A DNA stretch of 51,455 nucleotides from an uncultured delta proteobacterium (GTDB taxonomy: Bacteria > Desulfobacterota > Syntrophorhabdia > Syntrophorhabdales > Syntrophorhabdaceae): positions 1-51,455 of the forward strand of contig CAIJOT010000323.1 in NCBI GenBank assembly GCA_903822335.1, in the 5' to 3' direction. Of this stretch, positions 21,522-30,831 are shown one piece after another. Position numbers and translations under genes: made by a program. How positions within the stretch are numbered: the first letter of the stretch is position 1; every line of letters starts with the position of its first letter. The notes under the pieces were generated by a model, which saw only the letters and a list, made by a program, of their open reading frames with translations, made no database searches and was not told where the DNA came from.

Positions 21522-22248
21522 GTATTTCCTCCATGATTTCCCTGATGATTTTTTTGTCTTCCTCTGTTGGTTCGAAGTTATTCATCAGGTCAGGTCTTTT
21601 TAAAATCGTTTTTCGTACAGACTCTTTCCTCCTCCATTTTCTTATCTCTTCGTGGTTTCCAGAAAGAAGCACTGATGGCACCTCCATACCCATAAATACG
21701 TCTGGCCTTGTGTATTGAGGGTATTCAAGCAATGATTCATTGAAACTCTCATCAATACTTGATTTTTCATTACCAAGTACTCCAGGGATACACCGTGCTA
21801 TTGCATCTATTAAAATAAGAGCAGGCACTTCTCCACCAGAGAGGATATAATCCCCCACAGATATCTCCTCATCAATAAAGTTAAGCACCCTTTCATCTAT
21901 GCCCTCGTAGCGTCCGCATAGCAGGCACACATGGGAGACCTTTGATAATCGTATCGCCATATCCTGATTCAATATCCTTCCGTGGGGCGTAAGCAAAATA
22001 TACCTTGGTTTTCCTATCTCTTTTTCCACATATTCCATCGCCTTGCATACAGGCTCAATCTTCATCACCATGCCCTGCCCGCCTCCATATGGAGCATCAT
22101 CGCATGTCTTGTGAATATCCTCTGCAAAATTCCTTATATTGATAATGTGAAAACTGATCGAACCTTTATCCGTTGCCTTTTTGATTATGCTTTCCTGTAA
22201 AGGTGATTTAAATATATTCGGGAATAGTGTTAAGACGGTAAAGATCAT
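21514..22248 (-). CDS. trmD: tRNA (guanine-N1)-methyltransferase
   Basis: MIFTVLTLFPNIFKSPLQESIIKKA, LLCGRYEGIDERVLNFIDEEISVGDYILSGGE. Confidence 0.97.
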   Translation of the reverse strand: MIFTVLTLFPNIFKSPLQESIIKKATDKGSISFHIINIRNFAEDIHKTCDDAPYGGGQGMVMKIEPVCKAMEYVEKEIGKPRYILLTPHGRILNQDMAIRLSKVSHVCLLCGRYEGIDERVLNFIDEEISVGDYILSGGEVPALILIDAIARCIPGVLGNEKSSIDESFNESLLEYPQYTRPDVFMGMEVPSVLLSGNHEEIRKWRRKESVRKTILKRPDLMNNFEPTEEDKKIIREIMEEIPE

Positions 22249-22742
22249 ACAAGGAGGATGTCCTCCCTGATTTTTATGGAGGAGCTTTCGAGGTCTATCT
22301 CAGTTATGTATTCCTCAATCATAGGAACGGATATCTCTTCTTTGCCTGTTACAACAATAATGTTATTTGCCTTTGTATGAAGTATTGCTTCCACCTTGCC
22401 TATCTTTTCATCTCTCTGGTTTAACACATCAAGCCCGATCAATTGATAATCATAGTATTCATCTTTACCCGGTTGAGGGAGGTCTTCTTCTCTCACAAAC
22501 AACTCTTTATTCAGGAGAAAAAAGACCTCATCAGTGCTCTCAAAACCTTCAAATTTTATATAGAAAAAACCTTTTTGAAGCCTTTTGCCTGTCGGCTTTA
22601 GCTCTGTTACCCTGTTATGCTCTTTTACAAACAATGAGGCGTATCTTAAAAAATCCTCTTTTACCTCATTGTAATACCTGAATTTTACTTCTCCCTTTAA
22701 GCCATGGGTAGATACTACATTTCCGACAGGAATCCATTTCAT
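22245..22742 (-). CDS. rimM: Ribosome maturation factor RimM
   Basis: GNVVSTHGLKGEVKFRYYN, DYQLIGLDVLNQRDEKIGKVEAIL. Confidence 0.94.
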   Translation of the reverse strand: MKWIPVGNVVSTHGLKGEVKFRYYNEVKEDFLRYASLFVKEHNRVTELKPTGKRLQKGFFYIKFEGFESTDEVFFLLNKELFVREEDLPQPGKDEYYDYQLIGLDVLNQRDEKIGKVEAILHTKANNIIVVTGKEEISVPMIEEYITEIDLESSSIKIREDILLV

Positions 22743-22990
22743 TACTCTATGATTTCGAGTACCGCTCTTTTCCTCACTTTTGTAGACGCTGCACTCAATA
22801 TCGTTCTCATGGCCCGTGCAGTTCTACCCTGTTTCCCGATGACCTTCCCAAGGTCATCCTTGGCAACATTCAGTTCGAGAACTGATGTTCTTTCACCTTC
22901 AATTTCTGACACCCTTACCTGATCAGGGTTATCTACCAAAGCCTTTGCCATGTATTCAACTAGTGCTTTCAACACGACCTCCTCCTCCAT
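22742..22990 (-). CDS. khpA: KH-domain RNA-binding protein (KhpA-like)
   Basis: [28 protein letters not shown]; between rpsP and rimM. Confidence 0.93.
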   Translation of the reverse strand: MEEEVVLKALVEYMAKALVDNPDQVRVSEIEGERTSVLELNVAKDDLGKVIGKQGRTARAMRTILSAASTKVRKRAVLEIIE

Positions 22991-22996
22991 AAGTTA

Positions 22997-23260
22997 TTAT
23001 GTGATTTCCTTCAAAACCCCTTCTTTTTTGAATAAGTTTTCAACGGTCCTTGTGGGTTTTGCCCCCTTTTTGTACCAAGCCTTTATTGTCTCTCTGTCAA
23101 GGCTTATCTGGGCTGGTTCCTTCAAAGGATCATAAATACCTACCCTCTCGATGAACCTCCCATCCCTTGGAGCACTACTATCGGCTACCACAATTCTGTA
23201 AAAAGGTTTTTTCTTTGACCCATGCCTTGACAATCTGAATTTTACCGCCAATTTCTCCAC
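22997..23260 (-). CDS. rpsP: 30S ribosomal protein S16
   Basis: [39 protein letters not shown]. Confidence 0.97.
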   Translation of the reverse strand: MEKLAVKFRLSRHGSKKKPFYRIVVADSSAPRDGRFIERVGIYDPLKEPAQISLDRETIKAWYKKGAKPTRTVENLFKKEGVLKEIT

Positions 23261-23264
23261 CTCC

Positions 23265-24596
23265 TTATCGTAATGATAGTTGTCGCTGGAGGCCTTTCAT
23301 GCCTCCCTTAGTCAGTTTCTTGATCATCTTCCTCGTTTCCATATACTTTTTCAGCAGGTCGTTCACATCGTGAACCTGGGTCCCGCTGCCCTTTGCTATT
23401 CTCACCCTTCTACTGCCGTCTATAATATTTGGATATATTTTTTCCTTTGCAGTCATAGAATTGATAATAGCCTCTGTCTTTCTTATGTCCTTCTCTGCTT
23501 CAGAGAAATTGATTGCTCCTTTAAATTTATTGAATCCGGGAAACATACTGATTATAGACTCTACAGAACCAATCTTCTTCATCTGCCTGATCTGATCTCT
23601 GAAATCTTCGAGTGTAAATTCATCCTTTCTTATTTTTTTCTCTAACTCTTTTGCCTGTCTCTCATCAAATACCTCCTGTGCCTTTTCCACAAGAGAAATA
23701 ACATCACCCATGCCGAGTATACGGGATGCCATCCTTTCTGGGTGAAAAGGCTCAAGGGCATCAAGTTTTTCACCAATACCGATGAATTTAATCGGTGTAC
23801 CGGTAACAGCCTTTATAGATATGGCTGCACCGCCCCTTGTATCTCCATCAAGCTTTGTAAGGATGAGGCCGTCTATCCCGAGTTTCTCATTAAACGTGCT
23901 CGCAATGTTTACTGCATCCTGTCCTGTCATGGCATCAAGGACAAGCAAGGTCTCTCTCGGGGTTAAAAATTTCTTCTGCTCTACAAGTTCTTCTACCATC
24001 TCGTTATTGATATGGAGTCTACCGGCTGTGTCAACAATTAACGTATCATAATTGTTTCTCATTGCATGTATCTTTGCTTCTTTGCATATTGTCAGGGGAT
24101 CCTTTATCTCTTTTGGAACAAACGTATCAATACCTATCTGATTGCCTATCTTTATCAATTGCTCAATCGCAGCAGGCCTGTATATGTCTGAAGGTACAAG
24201 CAACGGTTTCCTGCCCTTTTTCCTCAGAAACAGGGCAAGTTTTCCTGCAGTCGTGGTTTTTCCAGAACCCTGGAGGCCGATGAGCATCACAGCTACCGGT
24301 GGAGAGCCGGCAACATCGAGAGGTTTGTTTGTCTTACCAAGGAGCTCGCACAACTCATCATGGACAATCTTCATAAACTGCTGTCCCGGTGTTATGCTTG
24401 TGAGCACCCCTTCGCCAATTGCCTTCTCCCTTACCTTTTCGAGGAAATCCTTTGCAACCTTGTAGTTGACATCTGCTTCGAGGAGGGCAATCCTTACCTC
24501 TCTTAAGGAGTCCTTGATGTTATTCTCGGTAAGCTTTCCGTAACCCTTCAGTTTTTTAAATGTAGCTTCTAATCTTTCCTGCAATCTCTCGAACAT
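23265..24596 (-). CDS. ffh: Signal recognition particle protein Ffh
   Basis: [48 protein letters not shown]-terminal M domain. Confidence 0.97.
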   Translation of the reverse strand: MFERLQERLEATFKKLKGYGKLTENNIKDSLREVRIALLEADVNYKVAKDFLEKVREKAIGEGVLTSITPGQQFMKIVHDELCELLGKTNKPLDVAGSPPVAVMLIGLQGSGKTTTAGKLALFLRKKGRKPLLVPSDIYRPAAIEQLIKIGNQIGIDTFVPKEIKDPLTICKEAKIHAMRNNYDTLIVDTAGRLHINNEMVEELVEQKKFLTPRETLLVLDAMTGQDAVNIASTFNEKLGIDGLILTKLDGDTRGGAAISIKAVTGTPIKFIGIGEKLDALEPFHPERMASRILGMGDVISLVEKAQEVFDERQAKELEKKIRKDEFTLEDFRDQIRQMKKIGSVESIISMFPGFNKFKGAINFSEAEKDIRKTEAIINSMTAKEKIYPNIIDGSRRVRIAKGSGTQVHDVNDLLKKYMETRKMIKKLTKGGMKGLQRQLSLR

Positions 24597-24719
24597 ACTT
24601 TAATAACATAATAAAAAACCTTAGAATAGTCAACGATAATTAACAATTTCAACCACTAACCATCAGGTAAAACAAGCGACTTGAATGATGGACAAGGATA
24701 CACCTGGTCTTCTGAGTAA

Positions 24720-24855
24720 TGAACTACCCCCCAGCAGAGCTGCGAGGTATCTGGAATACAGAATACAGTAGTCAGAAGTCAGAATTTTTTTGAAGATATT
24801 TTCATCCCCCTTCTGGATTCTGGATTCTTACCCCGAAGCAGAGCTTCGAGGAATT
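24720..24855. repeat. Composite element: 7-nt-periodic arms flanked by two short hairpins
   Basis: tgaactacccccCAGCagaGCTGcgaggtat / CAGAATA CAGAATA CAGTAGT CAGAAGT ... TTCTGGATTCTGGATTCTT / accccGAAGCagaGCTTCgagg. Confidence 0.65.
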
Positions 24856-24962
24856 CTTTTGATTAAAACAATAGGAGAATCTGTAGTTGAATCAGGCGCT
24901 GAAGGGTTAAGAAAATAGGAAGGGTGATAAAAACATTAATAACCTGCTCCGTTTCAGAGTTA

Positions 24963-26027
24963 TTATACTCTTATCTCTTTTGACCTCTCTAACCATTCCT
25001 TATAGGAACCATAGTGACTTCTTATATGGCGGTAGCAAAAGGGTGTCCTGTAAATATCTGAGTTTGTTATCATATTCTCATATTCCCCAATCGTTCTCAT
25101 AGATGTGTCTCCGCTCTGAATTGCCATTTTTGCCACATACACACCGTAATGAGCACTGATCATTCCGTGAACAATGCCGGAGCAACCGCTGGCTTCTCCC
25201 ACATAGATAACGCCATCTTTTGCTAACTGTGAGTAAAAGAACCCCATGTTTTTTCTATTCTGAAAGCTACTGATATAGATGGGAAAAGAAGGACCGATCT
25301 TCTCTGAAAACAGATTATCCTCCCGCGATTTCAATTGTTGAAAAACATCTATTGAGGAAAAAGAGGCGAGCGTTACACCCCTTGCATGAGGCCAGAGAGA
25401 ACGTCCTCTTAGCATCTGGTCTTCGGTTTCATACATCTCTATCTCGCCAGGCTTGACGTCATGGACATTTATCAGTTCCATCTGAACACCAGGATATACT
25501 TCAGCTTCATTTTCAGAAGCTATTTCACTCCTTGCAAACCCTTTAGCTGTTGCAGACCTCATGCCATCAGCACAGATCGTCACACTTGCCCTTACCTCCG
25601 GCAACCTGTGTGATGAGGTTATTGCTCCCACTACCTGATTGTCCTCTCGAATCATGGATTCGGCCCTCACATTTAAAAAGAGTTTTGCTCCTGCAAGAAT
25701 GGCGAGCCGTGCTAATTCCCTGTCAAAAAACTCCCTGCGCACAAGGTAACCACCCCATCCTGTGTCCCCGATGTTTTCTCATATCTTGCGTGTAATAGGA
25801 TCATGTACCGTCATCCTGAACACAGACTGATAAGGCAGGGCATCCTTAAGTTCTTCAAAGAACCTGTGGGTAAATTCACAGCCAAGAAGCCATCCGCTGC
25901 AATGCTTGGTCAGGCCAACAGCAAGGTGCTCCTCGAGAACAACCACATGAAACCCAAAATCTGCCGCTTCTTTCGCTGCCCACAAACCTGCAGGGCCCGC
26001 TCCAATTATAAGGATGTCACATTTCAC
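24963..26027 (-). pseudogene. Geranylgeranyl-reductase-like FAD oxidoreductase interrupted by an in-frame UGA
   Basis: ORFs 25779..26027 and 24963..25742 share one frame; ...HDPITRKI-(TGA)-ENIGDTGWGGYLVRREFFDREL... continues homology-like sequence across the stop. Confidence 0.75.
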
Positions 26028-26072
26028 AGGTATATACTGTTAGACATTCAAACTTCCATCGTATTGCATATC

Positions 26073-26681
26073 TCAGGAGCCTTCCAGAACCTTTATTAAA
26101 TCCGGTATCGCCTGCTGCACAATGCTCTGAAGGGTTATTCTTAAAGACTTTGTTATAGGGTCTGCAGATGTGCCTAACGCCTTCCCCTCATCGAATCCTG
26201 AGTAACTAAATGTTTTTATCACTTTACCGCCTTTCCATGCCTCAACGGTTAATTTCATATTACTTACCGTCTCAGCCGTTGCTACTCTCACATTCTGAAC
26301 GATAGAAAGCTCCGAAATGGTGAGCACAATACCTTTCGAGACGTCCTTTGGCAGTTCAGAAACAGTCTCTACCTCATAACCTGCTGCCCGAAGCTCTTGA
26401 AAAAAAGCAAGCGTGACCCAATCTCCCACCCGGTCCGATGTAACGATATCCCTGTCCGTACCCTTTACCACACCGAGAATCAACGCTCCAGATGTTTTCT
26501 TCCCAGCTTTAAATTTCTCTACGGGCTTTGCAATAAGTACCTTTCCTGAACCTCCTTTGACATTCACGATCTTTTCGTATGTGAGGCTCACGTGCTGGTC
26601 AACTGATGCACAACCTATCAGGATTCCGCTGAGAAAAAATCCTATCACCGTAACTATTACCATTACCTTTATTGCTTTCAT
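26073..26681 (-). CDS. DUF4410-like lipoprotein
   Basis: Signal sequence with lipobox LSGILIGCA; GDWVTLAFFQELRAAGYEVE and ISELSIVQNVRVATAET. Confidence 0.65.
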   Translation of the reverse strand: MKAIKVMVIVTVIGFFLSGILIGCASVDQHVSLTYEKIVNVKGGSGKVLIAKPVEKFKAGKKTSGALILGVVKGTDRDIVTSDRVGDWVTLAFFQELRAAGYEVETVSELPKDVSKGIVLTISELSIVQNVRVATAETVSNMKLTVEAWKGGKVIKTFSYSGFDEGKALGTSADPITKSLRITLQSIVQQAIPDLIKVLEGS

Positions 26682-26786
26682 AACCCCTCCTCTTTGTTAC
26701 TATTTTACATATTATGCCAATGTATTCTTGCCCTGATTTGAAAACTTCATAGCACATACGCAGCCTTTTGTCATCAAGTTTACCTT

Positions 26787-27488
26787 CTATTTTCTCCCTA
26801 TTGGCATAATATAGATAGGTTGTTCCTTTTCAGACAAACTTAAAACCCGTCTCACATCTTCGCTTTTGAACCCTGCCATAGCAACGGTTCCAAGCTTCAG
26901 GGAAAGGGCTTGCAAATATACGTTCTGTGCGGCATGGCCAGCTTCCAAATACATCCATCCTGGATTTGTTGACCGTTCTGACATGCCTGTGAATACAAGA
27001 ACAACAGGGGCATTTTTAATGGGGGCCTGACCAACAGTCTTAAAAAGTTCGGCCTTTTTATCTCCTTCAGCAACCTTTATCAATTCATGATTGCGAGGCT
27101 GATACTTATACATTCCCATAGGAAGATGTGTCACATTTCCTGGTATCAGGTAGACCTCTAATAGGTAAGTGGCCCTCGCCGAAGGGGCTGTTCTCAAACC
27201 CCTTTTGGGTTCTGTAATCCCCTGGGCAGCCCAGAGGAGCTGTGATATTTCAGGGATTGTCAAGGGTTCGTCTTTATAACTTCTCACTGACCTTCTCTCC
27301 AGCAGAGCCTTTTCCACAGGAACATCACCACTATGCTTCGGTGAAGGTAACTTGACGACCTCTGCCTTTGAGCTTTTTTCCTGGGCAAACACAGGCTGAT
27401 TCCCTCCAGTGACAGGGAAAAACAGGGAAAATACCCATGCCATTACACAGAAAAAAATAAAAATGGATGCTGTACTATGTCTTTTCAT
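26787..27488 (-). CDS. SagB/ThcOx-like nitroreductase with N-terminal signal peptide
   Basis: VEKALLERRSVRSYKDEPLTIPEISQLLWAAQGIT, GHAAQNVYLQALSLKLGTVAMAGF; signal peptide ending near VFAQEK. Confidence 0.88.
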   Translation of the reverse strand: MKRHSTASIFIFFCVMAWVFSLFFPVTGGNQPVFAQEKSSKAEVVKLPSPKHSGDVPVEKALLERRSVRSYKDEPLTIPEISQLLWAAQGITEPKRGLRTAPSARATYLLEVYLIPGNVTHLPMGMYKYQPRNHELIKVAEGDKKAELFKTVGQAPIKNAPVVLVFTGMSERSTNPGWMYLEAGHAAQNVYLQALSLKLGTVAMAGFKSEDVRRVLSLSEKEQPIYIMPIGRK

Positions 27489-27811
27489 AACTCCCTCCTG
27501 CTAAAAATGTATTTTATTGCCACGTCTCCAACGTTTCTTTATATTATCACTCCTCTTTCAAAAAATGAATTGTGTTACGGACGAGCGGCATTGCGGAGTG
27601 AAGCGAAGAAAAACCAGTGATGTTCCCGGCAAGGTAGATGCCCCCTCTGGGGGATGGGGGGAAGCGCTTGCCGGAAAGAACAGCACAGATGTTTTTCTCT
27701 CCATGGAGCACGAGGAAGTAATGCAATTCAATGTGAACATATTTATGGGACGAGAGACACAATGTTAATCTCATAAATATCACGCCTCCAGTGATATGTT
27801 CAAAGGGTTGG

Positions 27812-28567
27812 TTAAAACAGCACTGATACCGCAACCCCTCTCTTTTCAAAATACTCCTTCAATGCCATTGCGGTATAGTGAAAATAATCCCCTTCTAAGT
27901 AGCGTTCCAGTCCTTCACGACGATAGATTGCCTTTACCTTGTTTGAATAGTTTAACTTATCTATGAGCACCTCGTCCACCGCCCCTTCAATTATTTTGAA
28001 TAGTTTTTCTGGATTCAGCGGAAGTATGGGTCCGATAAAGGCATAGGTCTGGATACCTTCTCCATGAAGGGCCTTTAAAGTTTCCACCCTGGCCTTGATG
28101 GAGGCGCAGCGGGGCTCAAAGACTTTCTTGATTTTTTCATCATCGGTTGTAATGGAAAGGCCCACTGTTATATCTTCAAACTCTTTAAATAGGTCAATGT
28201 CCCTCACACAGAGAGGGGAACGGGTTAAAAGGTTAACAGGAAACTGATGCCCCAGGAGGGCTTCAAGGCATCCCCTTGTCAGCCTGTAATGTTTCTCTAC
28301 AGGCTGGTACGGGTCAGTTACTGTGCCGAAGATAATGGTTCCAGGTTTTGCCCTTTTTAACTGCCCCCTCAGGATTTGAGGCGCATTTATCTTGACATCT
28401 ACAAAGTCTCCCCAGGGTTCCTGGTGGCCCGTGAATCGCTTCATAAAGCTCGCATAGCAATACCTGCAGCCATGTTCACAACCAACATAGGGGTTAATAC
28501 AGTAGTCAAACCCTTCTATGCCGGTTTTCGTCAGGATTGTCTTCGCAAAAATTTCCCTCGTCTTCAT
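27812..28567 (-). CDS. Radical SAM protein, spore photoproduct lyase-like
   Basis: YCINPYVGCEHGCRYCYASFM (CxxxCxxC), GTVTDPYQPVEKHYRLTRGCLEAL. Confidence 0.88.
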   Translation of the reverse strand: MKTREIFAKTILTKTGIEGFDYCINPYVGCEHGCRYCYASFMKRFTGHQEPWGDFVDVKINAPQILRGQLKRAKPGTIIFGTVTDPYQPVEKHYRLTRGCLEALLGHQFPVNLLTRSPLCVRDIDLFKEFEDITVGLSITTDDEKIKKVFEPRCASIKARVETLKALHGEGIQTYAFIGPILPLNPEKLFKIIEGAVDEVLIDKLNYSNKVKAIYRREGLERYLEGDYFHYTAMALKEYFEKRGVAVSVLF

Positions 28568-28704
28568 AGGTGCCGTTCAGTACGAGATATAATAACAATT
28601 TCTGGCTAATATAGGAAACTGTTATCTCACCATGTTTACTCAATGAAGCTATCGTCCTGTCCTGCAAATACCAATTTGATATCAAATATATAGTAATGGA
28701 AAAT

Positions 28705-28885
28705 TGTCTCTGGAGCAAGCATCGAAAAATTCTTGGGCACCCATCTTGTCGAAGCGAAACGTCCCCGTAAGGGGCTCAGGAGCATGTTTGAGTCCCGCGT
28801 AGTAGGACGAGTTTGCGGATGAGAGCGTAGCAAGATTTAGAATGGGTAAGAATTTTGAGCTGGCGAACGGAAGAGATATTTTCCA
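28705..28885 (+). repeat. Intergenic repeat-like element, copy B
   Basis: GCAAGCATCGAaaaattCTTGGGCACCC ... TGAGTCCCGCGTAGTAGGACGAGTTTGCGG...AATGGGTAAG...GGCGAACGGAAGAGA. Confidence 0.5.
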
Positions 28886-29004
28886 TGTGACGTCAAAATA
28901 GTATAATACCTTTACCACCCTATTGGTGTTTCTCGCGAACTACAGAAAAGAGATTCCCTTCGCACTCCGGCACTCCATTTTTATCTCCTTGTTGTAAAAA
29001 GCTA

Positions 29005-29961
29005 TTATGGACAGGATACTAATATCTTTGATTTAAAGCTGCTTAAGTATGGCATGGAAACACCGAGTTTTTCACCGGTTTCAAGCACTTCAAGATAAAA
29101 CTGCTGCATTTCTTCAGGATTATTTTTGAAGTGCCCTGTATCAAGTGCGCGTTTCCCCCATGTCGTTTCTATAAATGTATGACGATAATTTTTTGTTGTT
29201 ATTTCTGGAGGTTGCTTTAAAAAAGGCTCTGCATCAGGGTATTGTGTGATATCAACACCACGTTTCTCTAAAACATGTAAGGCATCCTGAACAGCAGGAA
29301 CCATCAAACGTTCAATATCAGGACTGGTAAACATTTCCTTTAAGCCACCAGCATAAAGAGCAGTGCCTATCAAACCTGCACTGATTGCATAATGTATCCA
29401 GAGCCACTCAATGATATTCAATTTGAGATCGGCTTTAATATGGGCCTTGTTGAACATTTCGATTATGGCTTCCAGGCGTTTCATTCTCGTGCCGTCAAGT
29501 TCACCTAAATGAAAACCCTTCGCTATATTTGCGACCAATAGATCACCTGAATATCCTCCCGTTGATGCTGCATAACCCCATAAATACTGTGATCGTGGTA
29601 AAAGCTTATCAATCTCCTGCGGACCTTCCCAGTTTGCGGTAAACATGAGAAAAGTTGCTGATGGGATTATGTCTTTTAGCTCACGAATAGCTTCTATTGC
29701 CTGGTAGTGCTTGGTTGCCACGATGATGAGCTCAAAACCATCTTCAGGTGATGCTTCTTCAATAATCTTAGGTTGATAGAGCGTATTTTGTGACTCAGGA
29801 TAGCCTTCACGTAAATCGTATACATCTACAGCAATGCCATTTTCAAATTTAGCTTTTTTGCCTTTACGAACGATATGGGTAATATCAACCCCAGCTTCTG
29901 AAAGTGCCCATCCATAGATTGTACCTATGACCCCCATCCCGACTATCAATGTCTTCATCAA
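29005..29961 (-). CDS. 2-dehydropantoate 2-reductase-like (ketopantoate reductase family)
   Basis: LIVGMGVIGTIYGWALSEAGVDITHIVRKGK Rossmann motif; C-terminal helical domain. Confidence 0.82.
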   Translation of the reverse strand: MMKTLIVGMGVIGTIYGWALSEAGVDITHIVRKGKKAKFENGIAVDVYDLREGYPESQNTLYQPKIIEEASPEDGFELIIVATKHYQAIEAIRELKDIIPSATFLMFTANWEGPQEIDKLLPRSQYLWGYAASTGGYSGDLLVANIAKGFHLGELDGTRMKRLEAIIEMFNKAHIKADLKLNIIEWLWIHYAISAGLIGTALYAGGLKEMFTSPDIERLMVPAVQDALHVLEKRGVDITQYPDAEPFLKQPPEITTKNYRHTFIETTWGKRALDTGHFKNNPEEMQQFYLEVLETGEKLGVSMPYLSSFKSKILVSCP

Positions 29962-30191
29962 TACCGCCCCTTTTGGCTTTTTCAGGTTACAGATTCACCG
30001 AGCCTGCCCCATAACAATTACAGCTATTAACTGTGAGTAATCGACTGCCATGATGGATACTTATAAATATAAATCATAAACCATATTTAAGACGAAAGAA
30101 ATAAGATAGATGAAAAAGCTCTATAAAGCTCTTCCAGCTTAGCAATTTGATTAAAGATTGTATAACAGTCTATCATTAAAGAGATAAAAAC

Positions 30192-30692
30192 TTATATTTC
30201 AAGACCTGAACCCAAATTCACTAGTGCCTTCGTGGACAAGCTTCCCCGCATCCTCCTCCATTTGGACCCTCTTGATGCGTATCCTCTTCTTCCGACCAGC
30301 AGACCCCCTTTCTCAACGGGGGATGCACGGGGATTGTCATTCAGAAAGACGTCGAGATAGCCGTCAATGCATACGGGTTCTTCATACTGCGAAATCTGGT
30401 AGCCTTTGGGAAGATCGGGGTAGTAGTAGTTCTTTCTGGCAAAAATACTCTTTTTGTTGATCGTACAGTGCAATGCAAGCCCGAGTTTAATGGCAAAGTC
30501 CACCACCTTTTTGTTAAGCACAGGCAGGGCGCCCGGAAGTCCCATGCAGGTAGGGCATGTATGGCTGTTCGGCTTTGCCCCGAATTTCGTCGAACATCCA
30601 CAGAAGATCTTGCTGTCAGTCAAAAGATGGGCATGAACCTCAAGCCCGATCACACCCTCGTAATCCCTATAGCCCACAAGCACCTCTCTCAT
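30192..30692 (-). pseudogene. gatB: Decayed 5' fragment of gatB
   Basis: [50 protein letters not shown]...[19 protein letters not shown] is GatB; then an insertion/frameshift and truncation at about 165 aa. Confidence 0.88.
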
Positions 30693-30831
30693 CCTTGAAT
30701 TCTGCCTCTATTGCCATTGAAAATATACAATAGAAAGGGGATGATTTTCAAAGACATTTGAGGGCATGGGGTGTATAATTTCTCACTATTGGGGCTATGG
30801 GAGGAAATAAGAAAAAGCGAAGGAGGCTTCC

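Noticed and set aside
27517-27849. Overlapping ORFs between the SagB-like and SPL-like genes
   Set aside because: Mutually overlapping on both strands, driven by the structured/palindromic region; no coding signal.
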